Origin: Phycisphaeraceae bacterium
Lineage (GTDB): Bacteria; Planctomycetota; Phycisphaerae; Phycisphaerales; Phycisphaeraceae
Reading direction: 5' to 3'
Length of the DNA stretch: 8,982 bases
Assembly (NCBI GenBank): GCA_007119405.1
Contig: SKPT01000582.1
Coordinates: 1 to 8,982 of the forward strand
This document shows, piece after piece, positions 1-7,260 of the stretch. A program made the position numbers and the translations under genes. The stretch's first letter is position 1. The number at the start of each line of letters is the position of its first letter. The notes beneath the pieces were generated by a model. It saw only the letters and a program-made list of their open reading frames with translations, had not been told where the DNA came from and searched no databases.

Positions 1-3000
1 CGTTGCTGGTTGGTGGTGACGATGTCGAAGACGTCGCCGGGGCCGGGGATGAAGCCGTCGAGAAGGCTGACGCTGAGCGTCCCGCCGAGGTTGACGTCGC
101 CGTCGACGACTTTGATGCGGTCGTAGTCGTCGCTGGCGGCGAGGTCGATTTCGAGCAGCGAGCCGTTGATGTAGCTGCCGTGGAACTCGAGGGTGCCGGT
201 GGAGGTGCCGGGGCTGACGGTGCCGGCGTTGGTGGAGAAGGGTGCGACGACGACGCCGTCGCCTTCGAGCTTGCCGTCGTACCAGATGCGGAAGCTGCCG
301 TCGACTTCGACGCGTCCGCCGTTTTCGAGTGTGAGGGTGCCATCGCCGCCGGCGCCGGTGGAGGTTCCGCCGACGTCGAGGTCGTTGGCGTACCAGGTGG
401 AGTTCGGGCCGGCGATGACGGCGTGTCCGGTGCCGTCTTCGTGCCCGGCGATGCGTCCGCTGTCGGAGTGAAGCGTGCCACCGTTGCGAACTTCGAGCTC
501 GCCGTGGCCGGCCCAACCGACGTTGAAGGCGTAGTCGACATTCCAGGAGGCGTCCTGTCCGATGATCGTGGCCTGGCCGTGGGCGCTCTGGTAGAAGCCC
601 AGGTGGGTGTACTGGGCGTTGACGCTGCCGCCGGTGGAGACGCGCATCTGGCCCTGGCCCCGGTAGCCGACGTTGAGGGGGCCGTCGGTGGCGTTCCAGG
701 TGGCGTTGAAGGTGACCAGCGCGTCGCCCGTGGCGTCTTCCTCGCGGCCGACGTTGCCCCGGGTGGTGGTCAGCGTCGAGCCGGTGCGCACTTCCAGTTC
801 CCCGTGGTGCTGGTGGCCGACGTCGAGGCGCTGGATGTTTGAGCTGACGGCGTTGTTTCGCATGACGAGCTTGAGCTCGTCGTCGCTGGTGGCGCCTTCG
901 ACGTGCAGGTCGTCGGGCGCGGGGGCGTGCTCAAAGGTGCCGCCGTCGATCGTGAGCTGGCCGTCCTGGAGGAAGAGGTCGCCGTCGGGCCTGACGTAGA
1001 GCGAGCCGGTGGTCACGCGTCCGCCCTGGAGCCCGAGGACGGCGGCCGCGCCTTGCGCCGCCTCGGGGCCGAGGTAGGTCGCGCCGTCGACGACGAGGTG
1101 GCCGCCTTCGCTGACCAGGGCCTGCGCCTGGCCGACGTCCTGCGGCGGGTTGTGAGCGTCGGAGGCGATGTGGAGGTTGCCACCGATCTCGACGTGCCCG
1201 CCACCGACGCCGGGCTGGCCCTGGAGGTACTCGCCGATGAGCAGGTGCCCCTGTCCGCCGGCTTCGGCGCCGAGGTGCATGTCGCCGGCAATCTGGGCGA
1301 GCGCGCGGTTGTCGACCTGGAACATGCCGTTGCCGCGCGAGCCGACGCGGGCGCTGCCGGCGACGTTGAGCGAGCTGGGCAGGCCGTGGGTGTCGGCGTT
1401 TTCGTCGTCGTGGAAGCCGCTGACGACGAGGTAGCCGACGGCGTCGGGGTCGTGGGCGACGAGCAGGTCGGCGTCGACGGTGGCTTTGCCGGCGTTGGCG
1501 ACGGTGACGGCCCCCTCGCCGCCGGCGCCGACGCGGACCTGGTCGAGGCTGTGCAGATGACTGTGAGGGTCGGTGACGACGACGTGGTTCTGGGGGTAGC
1601 TGCTCTGGCTGACGATGGCGCCGTAGGTGGTGAAGGTGGAGCCGGACTCGACGTGAAGGTTGCCGCCGCCGTTGACGCCGCTGATGAACGCGTGGCCGGG
1701 GTCGAGCTGGCCCTCGGCGCCGTTGATCAGGCGCAGGGAGGGTGGGTTGTCGGTGGCGCCGTCGAGTACGAGATGGCTGCCGGGGAAGGTGAGGGATCCG
1801 CCGTCGACGAAGATGTCGCCGCTGGGGAACTCGAAGGACCCGACGGAGCCGGGGTGGAAGATGAGCGAGCCGGTGTGGAGCGTGGCGTTGTCGACGGTGA
1901 GGATGCCGGCGCCGTGGTTGTCGCTGCCGATGGTGGTGGCGCCGCCGACGTCGGCGTGGGCGTTGTTTTCGATGGTGAGGCTGCCCCGGCCCTGGGCGCC
2001 GACGGTGAGGAAGTTTTCGACCTCGAGTCGGGAGTTGTGGTCGCGCACGTCGAGGCTGCCGTGGCCGCCCTGGTAGGCGATGTAGCCGTGGTTGGCGAGC
2101 ATGTGGGCGCCGTGTTCGACGTCAATCTCGCCGGCGCCCTTGACGCCGAGGAGGAAGCCCTCTTCGACGTTGAGTGTGGAGGGGATGGGGTTGCGGTCGT
2201 GGCCGAGCTCGTAGCCGGTGACGGTGACGCTGCCGAAGCCGGCGTCCTGGAGCCCGGCGTGGAGCCAGCCGGTGTGGGCTTTTCCGCCGTGCTGGACGAG
2301 CACTTCGCCGCCGCCGTACTCGCCGATGCGCATGGAATCTTCGTTGTGCAGGTAGGAGGGCTCGCTGTCGGGCCCGGCGCCCTCGCCGGGGCTGGCGACG
2401 ATGATGCGGCCGAAGCCGCCGCTGTGTCCGAGCCGCACGAGCAGGCTGTTGACGCGGGCGCGGTCGAGGATGTGGAGGTCGCCGCGGCCGATGCTGCCGA
2501 GGTCGATGCGGTGGTCGTTGTTCCAGCGGGTGTGCTCGCCGCGGATGCGTGCGAGGCTCAGTTCGCTGTTGTCCCAGACGTCGATGTGGGCGTCGGTGGT
2601 GGTGAGCTCGGCGGCGTCGCGGATGTCGATGGTGGCGGGCGTGGTGCTCAGGCCGACGTGCAGGCCGGGGTCGGGGTCGTAGCCGGAGCTGTCGCCGCCG
2701 TCGATGAGGATGCTGGATTCGTCGCGTTGCCTGGCGGTGCCGCCGATGACGGTGAGGCTGGCGGCGCGGATGGCGGCGTCCTCGTCGCGGACGGTGAGCG
2801 AGGCGTTGTCGTGAACGGTGATGGCGTCACCGGCGACGAGCTCGCTGTCGCGGTCGACGATCAACTGGGCGTGGCCGCCGGGGCCGCTGGTGTCGCCGCC
2901 GACGACGACGTGCTGGTCGATGTGCAGCTTCGCGGGGCCAGGCTGCCAGGTGCCGTCGACGATGACGGAGCCTTGTGAGCCCGGCTCGCGGGCGATGAGC

Positions 3001-4397
3001 AGGCGCTGGGCCTGGAGGTAGGAGTCGCGGCCGAGCTCGAGCTCGCCGCTGCCCTCGTGGCCGACCAGCAGCAGGCCGTCGACGTGCCAGGTGGCGGTGG
3101 GCTCGTGGGGGTGGCCGGCGTGGATGTAGACGCGGCCGTCGCCGTCTTCCTGGGAGCCGATCACGAGCAGGTCGTTGGACGCCTGGCCGCGCAGCTCCAG
3201 CTCCGCCTCGCCGGAGAACCCGACGCGGACCTCGCCGGGGCTGAAGGTGGTCTGGTAGCCGACGCGGAGGAAGGCGTTGGAGGTCGGTTCGCCGCCGAGG
3301 AAGACGTCGCCGGTGGTGAAGCTCAGTTCGTCGTCGACGATGAGTCGAGCCTGAGCTTCGGGTGAGCCGCCCATCCAGAGGGTGTCGACGGTGGTGTCCT
3401 TGACGACGGGCATCTCGTATTCGTCGTCGGCCTCGGGCATGTGGAAGGAGATTTTGGTGTCCTCGCGCGGGGGCAGGCCCCAGTCCCAGTTGGCGCCGTT
3501 ATGCCAGACGTCGTGAGGTGACGAGCCGCTCCATTGCAGGCTCAGGTGCATCCACTCGGGGTACTCGAAGCTCAGGCCTAGGTCCATGAACATGCCCACT
3601 TCGTAGTCGAACAGGCCATGCTGCGACCGGGACCGCCCGCCGTAGGTCATGAGTCCGCCCTCCTCGTTGGGGTGGGCGAGGTTGGCGGGGTTGCCTTCGT
3701 CGGGGTCGGGATCGGGGGCGAAGACCTGGACGGGCCCGCCGTGGAATGCCTGGGCATTGTCGCCGGTGAACCAGATGGGGTCGTCGACGACGAAGTCGTT
3801 GTCATCGCCGGGCTCGGGCGTGTTGCCGAAGTCGTCGACCATGAACAGGTCCCAGTGGCGCAGGCGGACGATGTCGTCGCCGCCGGCGAAGCCCCACTCC
3901 TGCCAGCCGCGGTAGCCGCTGATCATGCCCATGAGGTGGCCGATCTCGTGCATGGCAACGGTGACCATGTCCCAGCGGTCGGGCGGCTCGGCGTCCAGGC
4001 CGGTGTACCAGTCCCGTTGCGTGGAGAAGCCGATCGTGCCGATGGACTGGTCGCTGGCGTTGTTGTAGCCGTGCACGCCGCGGGCGCGCCAGACGTCCTC
4101 GTCGCTGTAATAGTTGGTCGAGGCGCGGGCGTAGGCGGTGCCGTGGTCCGGGTCCCAGATGACGTTGGACTCGAGGACGATGTCCTCGCCGGTGGGCGCG
4201 AGCATCTGGCTCCACATGTCGCCGGCGAAGGCGAAGGCGTCGCGCTGGTCCTGGGTCCACTGGCCCTCTTCCTCGTCGAAGTGGAACTCGAACGTCACCG
4301 CCGACGCTGAGGCCGCGACGCTCAGGGCGACGAGGCCCGCCAGCGCGGGGATCAGGTGACGGGCGTAGGGCCGCTTGGGCGTCGAAACCTGGAACAT
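1..4397 (-). CDS. Giant secreted metalloprotease-like protein with T5SS/PEP-CTERM-type repeats (C-terminus beyond window)
   Basis: A single frame of 1465 codons without a stop runs off the left edge. The ATG at 4397 is preceded by AAGGGAG at 5 nt. Residues 1-33 form a signal peptide: KR-containing n-region, hydrophobic core, ASASA before V34. Residues about 34-275 look like a zinc metalloprotease: HEIGH at 150-154, G157, a DLF motif at 183-185, a histidine in LAHPN at H242 and a Met-turn candidate at M250. The canonical metzincin third ligand (HExxHxxGxxH/D) is replaced by S160, so H242 or H260 may serve instead, as in families with a distant third histidine. From W298 (a WHNGANW motif common at the start of such passenger regions) the chain is a long series of VG-x-x-G-x-G-x-L-x-V strands, a likely beta-solenoid, ending in tandem T5SS/PEP-CTERM-associated repeats. 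Residues about 1436-1465 resemble the GTLxVxLLxGFxPxxGDxFxI stretch usually found shortly before the end of these proteins, so a sorting signal such as PEP-CTERM may lie just outside. The role is probably exported or surface proteolysis or adhesion; the substrate is unknown. The reading frame is certain, the protease activity is not. Confidence 0.9.
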   Translation of the reverse strand, partial: MFQVSTPKRPYARHLIPALAGLVALSVAASASAVTFEFHFDEEEGQWTQDQRDAFAFAGDMWSQMLAPTGEDIVLESNVIWDPDHGTAYARASTNYYSDEDVWRARGVHGYNNASDQSIGTIGFSTQRDWYTGLDAEPPDRWDMVTVAMHEIGHLMGMISGYRGWQEWGFAGGDDIVRLRHWDLFMVDDFGNTPEPGDDNDFVVDDPIWFTGDNAQAFHGGPVQVFAPDPDPDEGNPANLAHPNEEGGLMTYGGRSRSQHGLFDYEVGMFMDLGLSFEYPEWMHLSLQWSGSSPHDVWHNGANWDWGLPPREDTKISFHMPEADDEYEMPVVKDTTVDTLWMGGSPEAQARLIVDDELSFTTGDVFLGGEPTSNAFLRVGYQTTFSPGEVRVGFSGEAELELRGQASNDLLVIGSQEDGDGRVYIHAGHPHEPTATWHVDGLLLVGHEGSGELELGRDSYLQAQRLLIAREPGSQGSVIVDGTWQPGPAKLHIDQHVVVGGDTSGPGGHAQLIVDRDSELVAGDAITVHDNASLTVRDEDAAIRAASLTVIGGTARQRDESSILIDGGDSSGYDPDPGLHVGLSTTPATIDIRDAAELTTTDAHIDVWDNSELSLARIRGEHTRWNNDHRIDLGSIGRGDLHILDRARVNSLLVRLGHSGGFGRIIVASPGEGAGPDSEPSYLHNEDSMRIGEYGGGEVLVQHGGKAHTGWLHAGLQDAGFGSVTVTGYELGHDRNPIPSTLNVEEGFLLGVKGAGEIDVEHGAHMLANHGYIAYQGGHGSLDVRDHNSRLEVENFLTVGAQGRGSLTIENNAHADVGGATTIGSDNHGAGILTVDNATLHTGSLIFHPGSVGSFEFPSGDIFVDGGSLTFPGSHLVLDGATDNPPSLRLINGAEGQLDPGHAFISGVNGGGNLHVESGSTFTTYGAIVSQSSYPQNHVVVTDPHSHLHSLDQVRVGAGGEGAVTVANAGKATVDADLLVAHDPDAVGYLVVSGFHDDENADTHGLPSSLNVAGSARVGSRGNGMFQVDNRALAQIAGDMHLGAEAGGQGHLLIGEYLQGQPGVGGGHVEIGGNLHIASDAHNPPQDVGQAQALVSEGGHLVVDGATYLGPEAAQGAAAVLGLQGGRVTTGSLYVRPDGDLFLQDGQLTIDGGTFEHAPAPDDLHVEGATSDDELKLVMRNNAVSSNIQRLDVGHQHHGELEVRTGSTLTTTRGNVGREEDATGDALVTFNATWNATDGPLNVGYRGQGQMRVSTGGSVNAQYTHLGFYQSAHGQATIIGQDASWNVDYAFNVGWAGHGELEVRNGGTLHSDSGRIAGHEDGTGHAVIAGPNSTWYANDLDVGGTSTGAGGDGTLTLENGGRVEVDGSFRIWYDGKLEGDGVVVAPFSTNAGTVSPGTSTGTLEFHGSYINGSLLEIDLAASDDYDRIKVVDGDVNLGGTLSVSLLDGFIPGPGDVFDIVTTNQQ
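285..830 (-). repeat. Tandem 50-residue T5SS/PEP-CTERM-type repeats within the giant protein
   Basis: Residues 1190-1239, 1240-1289 and 1290-1339 are three consecutive units of exactly 50 residues, followed by a shorter fourth (1340-1371). Each begins with a VG at unit positions 4-5, continues G-x-G/E-L/M-x-V-x-x-G-G/S-x-L/V, has a second glycine-rich turn near position 30 and a tryptophan at position 45-46. This matches my recollection of the T5SS/PEP-CTERM-associated repeat family (TIGR04393). The looser repeats before it, residues about 330-1190, share the VG/GxL rhythm but vary in length. The likely fold is a right-handed beta-helix that works as a stalk or display surface. No model search was run. 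Confidence 0.75.
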
Positions 4398-4628
4398 GAC
4401 CGCTCCCTTGGGTGACCGGCGGCGCGAACCGTCGTGCCCGGCGCGGTGCAGGTGCGCCATCGCCGGCCAGCCCTTACAGGCCGGTGACGACTATCCCTGA
4501 CACATGCGGTGCCCTGGCGGAGACGGTTCGGCGCCAAGTTTTCGAAGATCGACTTGGAAAGGGCGTTGGCTCCCTCTCACCTCGCGCGCGGGGCGGACGA
4601 TGCCGGCCGCGCCCGCTCCGGAACGCTG
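4398..4628 (-). promoter_or_regulatory. Long structured 5' leader of the giant metalloprotease gene
   Basis: If the promoter at 4635-4663 is right, the mRNA has a leader of about 230 nt. It contains at least two hairpins: 6-bp CCGGCC/GGCCGG arms with a 10-nt loop (4463-4484) and 6-bp CCAAGT/ACTTGG arms (4534-4557). I do not recognise a known riboswitch consensus; I compared it from memory with cyclic-di-GMP and cobalamin classes without a match. No open frame here looks like a gene. Confidence 0.35.
4403..4409 (-). promoter_or_regulatory. Ribosome binding site of the giant metalloprotease gene
   Basis: Read on the minus strand, AAGGGAG lies 5 nt before the ATG at 4397. It fixes the start, which is followed directly by a good signal peptide. 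Confidence 0.75.
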
Positions 4629-4634
4629 GGAATC

Positions 4635-4663
4635 AATGTAGCACAGCAATGCGCCGGGCCCAA
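4635..4663 (-). promoter_or_regulatory. Candidate sigma70-type promoter for the giant metalloprotease gene
   Basis: On the minus strand TTGGGC (4663-4658) and TACATT (4640-4635) are separated by exactly 17 nt. The -10 is preceded by TGC, giving an extended -10. TACATT matches four of six consensus bases and TTGGGC keeps the TTG. It lies in a locally AT-richer stretch upstream of the gene and points toward it. Predicted transcription start is near 4628. The sequence is only suggestive without mapping. Confidence 0.45.
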
Positions 4664-4708
4664 GGACGAGTTGAAAAAAACCGGGACAAACGATGCATCT
4701 CAAAGAAG

Positions 4709-4724
4709 GTTCGGATACCCGAAC
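4709..4724. promoter_or_regulatory. Operator-like palindrome upstream of the giant gene's promoter
   Basis: GTTCGGATACCCGAAC has perfect 6-bp arms (GTTCGG/CCGAAC) around a 4-nt centre. It sits 45 nt upstream of the candidate -35, a position suited to an activator. No regulator is identifiable in the window. Confidence 0.3.
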
Positions 4725-4942
4725 ACCGGTGAATCCCGGAGGCAGCGCAGAGTTGCGAAGATAGAGAAAATACAGGGGTTTCAACCAGACAGGTCGGCGT
4801 CGCGCCCTTCGCCTGCTTCGCCGCTTCGCGGTTGCTCAGAACCCCATCAGGCCCGGCGTGTGCGGCGGTCACCGATCGGGGTGCCCCTGCCGGCTTGGCC
4901 GCCAGGAGAGGATATCTCGTCAAGCACCGCACCACCGGGCGT

Positions 4943-4984
4943 GTTCGTCGTGAACATGGGTGCGTTCGTCGTGAACATGGATGC
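4943..4984 (+). repeat. Two-copy 21-bp tandem repeat
   Basis: Two adjacent 21-bp units (4943-4963 and 4964-4984) differ at one position (G or A at unit position 18). Each unit contains GTTCGTCGTGAAC, itself an inverted repeat with GTTC/GAAC arms. The second unit runs into the left arm of the hairpin at 4982. Confidence 0.85.
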
Positions 4985-5015
4985 CACACAGCATCCCGGA
5001 GGGTGCTGTGTGGCA
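4982..5015 (+). repeat. Dispersed hairpin element, copy A
   Basis: TGCCACACAGCATCC (4982-4996) and GGGTGCTGTGTGGCA (5001-5015) form a 15-bp stem with one G-T wobble and a CGGA loop. The core arms are identical to those of copy B at 7261-7287, including the wobble. It lies about 150 nt beyond the stop of the LOG-family gene, on that gene's downstream side but in opposite orientation, and no T-tract follows. It could be a REP-like element or could help end transcription. Confidence 0.7.
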
Positions 5016-5163
5016 CCCCCGAATACCGCTTCCACCTGCCTGCGTGAGAAATCCGCCAGGGGCACCCCGATCAGCGCACACCACACCCACTACTCGCTTG
5101 ACATGCACTTGCGGTTTCTGACGCGCCGCGGCGCTTCGCCCAACCCACCCTGGAAGGAGAAGC

Positions 5164-5949
5164 TCACGGCTGCGCCTGCCCGCCGGGCCAGGCCTGGGTG
5201 TAGGGGTCGATGCCGGCGCGGGTGCCCTCGGCGGTGCGGCTGAGCAGGTCCGCGGGGACGCGCGGGTGGGTGCGCTGATGCCAGCGCAGCGGGTCGAAGC
5301 GGTCGGTGACGTGGTTGACCGCCTCGGCGACGTCGTCGGTGACCATGAACAGGTCCATGTCCTTGGCGTCGATGCTCTCGTAGCGCTCGACGAGCGTGTC
5401 GCGCATCCAGTCGATGAGGCCGTCCCAGAAGTCGTGGCCGACGCAGACGATGGGGAAGGGGTCGACCTTGAGGGTCTGGATGAGGGTCAGCGACTCGAAG
5501 AACTCGTCCATGGTGCCGAAGCCGCCGGGCAGGCAGATGAACCCGCAGGCGTACTTGACGAACATGACCTTGCGGACGAAGAAGTAGCGGAAGCTGAGGT
5601 TGTGGTTCTGCCAGGTGTTGGGTTTCTGCTCCATGGGCAGGGCGATGTTGAGCCCGACGCTTTTTCCGCCGGCCTCGGCGGCGCCGCGGTTGGCGGCCTC
5701 CATGATGCCCGGGCCCCCGCCGGTGATCACGGCGAAGTTCTGCTCGACAAGCAGGCGGGCGCACTGGCTGGCCTGGGCGTAGGCGGGGTGGCTTTCGGGC
5801 GTGCGCGCCGAGCCGAAGACGCTGACCGCCGGGCCGACCTCGGTCATGACCTCGAAGCCGTCGACGAACTCGCTGAGGATGCGAAACAGCCGCCAGGTTT
5901 CGCGGGCGAGCATGTCCTGCTTGTCGGGGGAGTCGGGCATGGCCGGCAT
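5164..5949 (-). CDS. LOG-family (TIGR00730-type) Rossmann-fold protein, putative nucleotide phosphoribohydrolase
   Basis: The 261-residue protein carries the LOG (lysine decarboxylase-like) signature: FGSAR at 45-49, GGGPGIMEAANRGA from 77, and PGGFGTMDE at 141-149. In LOG enzymes the PGGxGTxxE glutamate and an upstream arginine hydrolyse the N-glycosidic bond of nucleoside 5'-monophosphates (cytokinin precursors in plants, purine/pyrimidine nucleotides for bacterial PpnN). The actual substrate here cannot be told from sequence. It has no signal peptide and is presumably cytoplasmic. The N-terminal extension (W19-E37) is typical of the longer bacterial subgroup. The ATG at 5949 has no clear RBS, and a TATAAT overlaps it, so the second ATG (M4, at 5940) may be the true start. 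It is divergent from the M14 gene and is the only gene in its transcript as far as seen. Confidence 0.9.
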   Translation of the reverse strand: MPAMPDSPDKQDMLARETWRLFRILSEFVDGFEVMTEVGPAVSVFGSARTPESHPAYAQASQCARLLVEQNFAVITGGGPGIMEAANRGAAEAGGKSVGLNIALPMEQKPNTWQNHNLSFRYFFVRKVMFVKYACGFICLPGGFGTMDEFFESLTLIQTLKVDPFPIVCVGHDFWDGLIDWMRDTLVERYESIDAKDMDLFMVTDDVAEAVNHVTDRFDPLRWHQRTHPRVPADLLSRTAEGTRAGIDPYTQAWPGGQAQP

Positions 5950-5953
5950 TATA
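5948..5953 (-). promoter_or_regulatory. Candidate -10 box (TATAAT) of the LOG-family gene
   Basis: A perfect TATAAT on the minus strand overlaps the first ATG of the gene and ends 7 nt before the second ATG (5940). No good -35 is visible at 16-18 nt. If used, transcription would begin at or next to the M4 codon, giving a leaderless mRNA. Confidence 0.35.
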
Positions 5954-6017
5954 AGCGAGGGCGGCAGGCGGCGTTAGGGAACGTGTCGGGATCTGGTACC
6001 GCCCCGGCCGCTTCGGC

Positions 6018-6080
6018 TACACTCGTTGCCTGTCGCGCCGCTTCGCGAAGCCGCGAGCGGCTTGATCCACGCGCAAGGAG
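6018..6080 (+). promoter_or_regulatory. Upstream region of the M14 gene: candidate -10, leader hairpin and RBS
   Basis: TACACT at 6018-6023 could be a -10 box, but no convincing -35 lies at 17 nt (GGTACC). A hairpin with GCCGCT/AGCGGC arms (6037-6061) overlaps an alternative GCTTC/GAAGC stem (6040-6051). AAGGAG at 6075-6080, 9 nt before the ATG at 6090, is a strong RBS and decides the start. Confidence 0.45.
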
Positions 6081-6089
6081 CCCCTCGCC

Positions 6090-7178
6090 ATGACCAGCAC
6101 CGCCACCGCCGCCACGGCCCGCAGCTATGTCCGCTACGAGATCGCCGGCCTCGTGGAGCGTCCGGACTGGTGGCAGGTCCGCGTCGACGAGGTCGAGAAG
6201 ATCGTCGCCTCGGCGAAGCGCGGCCAGGCCCGCCAGATCGCCACCAGCCCGCTGGGCTACGCCGTGCACGCGGTGGCGTACGGCCACGACGCGCCGCAGC
6301 CGGGCACCGCCACGTGGGCCTCGGCGTCGGCGTCGCGGGAGCTGACGGCCTACAAGACGCGCGACCAGCCCCAGAGCATCGTCCTGCTGTGCGGCATGCA
6401 CGGCGCCGAGCCCGAGGCCGTCGCCGGCGCGGTCAACCTCATCTCGCTGCTCGAGACGGGCAAGGACCTGCGCGGCGTGGAGCGGCCGGACATGGTCGAG
6501 CTGGTCGGCCACTACCGCCTGCTGATCGTGCCGTGCCTGAACCCCGACGGCCGGCACGTCAGCCCGGACCACCTGCGCGGCGCGTCGCAGGACGACTTCC
6601 GCCGCGCCAGCCAAGGCTCCTGGCGCGACGGCTCGCTGATCGGCTACCCGTCGTGCAAGCAGTATCACCCGCTGCCGCTGGACGAGGTCAGCCACCCGGG
6701 CGGCTACCCCAACGCCGCGGGGTTCAATATCCAGCACGACTCGTGCCCGGGGCTGGTGTTCACCGACGAGGCCCGCGGGCTGTATCGGCTGATCCACGAG
6801 GAGCAGACGGACCTGTTGATCAACATGCACTCGCACGGCATGCCGCCACGCGCGCTTCCGCCGAGCCTGTGCTGCTATCCGTTGCACGCGGCGCGGACGG
6901 CCAGCTACCTGCAGCGCATCGCCGACGATCTCGACGCCGCGGGCCTGCGCCCGGCGCCGGTGATGGACCCGACCGGCCGCGGGGCGATCGGGGTCAATAC
7001 GGCCGTGGCGCAGATCAGCGGCGGGCTGGCGGTGACGTTCGAGCACCCGACGATCGAGGATTACCGCTTCGAGGAGATCCTGGAGATTTTCTACGTGACG
7101 GTCGAGTGCTTCCTGCGTCACGGCCTCGAGGAGCCGTTCGCTCCGCGTGAGGCGGTGAAGCGCGGGCGGACGGAGTGA
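6090..7178 (+). CDS. M14-like zinc carboxypeptidase, cytoplasmic
   Basis: The 362-residue protein has the zinc signature of peptidase family M14: HGAE (H104, E107) in GMHGAEPE, a third histidine in NMHSHG (H247), an NPDGR segment (151-155) and a C-terminal glutamate in VTFEHP (E318) where the catalytic Glu is expected. It has no signal peptide or membrane segment, so it should act in the cytoplasm, removing a C-terminal residue or deacylating a small peptide or amino-acid conjugate. At the place of the classical DxNRNF carboxylate-binding motif it has FNIQHD (212-217), which suggests altered substrate recognition and is one reason not to name a substrate. The start is supported by AAGGAG at 9 nt. 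It is flanked by a divergent LOG gene and, 358 nt downstream, by the MoxR gene, so it is probably transcribed alone. Confidence 0.85.
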   Translation: MTSTATAATARSYVRYEIAGLVERPDWWQVRVDEVEKIVASAKRGQARQIATSPLGYAVHAVAYGHDAPQPGTATWASASASRELTAYKTRDQPQSIVLLCGMHGAEPEAVAGAVNLISLLETGKDLRGVERPDMVELVGHYRLLIVPCLNPDGRHVSPDHLRGASQDDFRRASQGSWRDGSLIGYPSCKQYHPLPLDEVSHPGGYPNAAGFNIQHDSCPGLVFTDEARGLYRLIHEEQTDLLINMHSHGMPPRALPPSLCCYPLHAARTASYLQRIADDLDAAGLRPAPVMDPTGRGAIGVNTAVAQISGGLAVTFEHPTIEDYRFEEILEIFYVTVECFLRHGLEEPFAPREAVKRGRTE

Positions 7179-7194
7179 GAGCGCCCGACAACAA

Positions 7195-7217
7195 GCCCTC
7201 GCCTCGAGGCGGAGGGC
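7195..7217 (+). terminator. Terminator-like hairpin after the M14 gene
   Basis: GCCCTCGCC and GGCGGAGGGC pair around a TCGA loop with one bulged G, beginning 16 nt after the stop codon. Only ATT follows rather than a long T-tract, so intrinsic termination is uncertain. Confidence 0.4.
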
Positions 7218-7260
7218 ATTGATCCGGTCAGGCGCTGTCAGCACGTGTGTGAGATGGGTG

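Larger units (their letters stand above)
4874..5072. mobile_element. MITE-like element: inverted repeats enclosing tandem repeat and hairpin
   Basis: GATCGGGGTGCCCCTG at 4874-4889 recurs as its exact reverse complement at 5057-5072. The similarity continues inward (CGG, TT) with two mismatches over 23 bp, and weaker similarity continues outward. The enclosed segment of about 170 bp contains a 21-bp tandem duplication and a strong hairpin but no gene. Terminal inverted repeats around a short non-coding, structured interior in an intergenic space resemble a miniature inverted-repeat element or a pair of dispersed repeats. I could not identify a target-site duplication, so the mobile interpretation is an inference. 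Confidence 0.4.

Noticed and set aside
903..2978. 691-residue open frame on the plus strand (with further ones at 3-842, 3057-3365 and 3618-4310)
   Set aside because: It is the codon-aligned antisense of the giant minus-strand gene, stop-free because TTA, CTA and TCA codons are avoided in that gene. Its product is a V/A/D/G-only low-complexity string, while the minus frame gives a signal peptide, a HEIGH motif and regular repeats.
4640..4663. Possible sigma54 promoter (GG then GC) for the giant gene, as known for some PEP-CTERM genes
   Set aside because: The GG-GC spacing is 11 rather than 10 nt and the TGGCAC element is missing; the sigma70-type reading fits better.
4766..4790. GGTTTCAAC resembling the end of a CRISPR repeat (ATTGAAAC-like on the other strand)
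   Set aside because: Only one copy is present, with no regularly spaced repeats.
4509..5243. 244-residue plus-strand and several minus-strand open frames in the intergenic space
   Set aside because: They run through the promoter, tandem repeat and hairpin, lack an RBS, and have no coherent composition.
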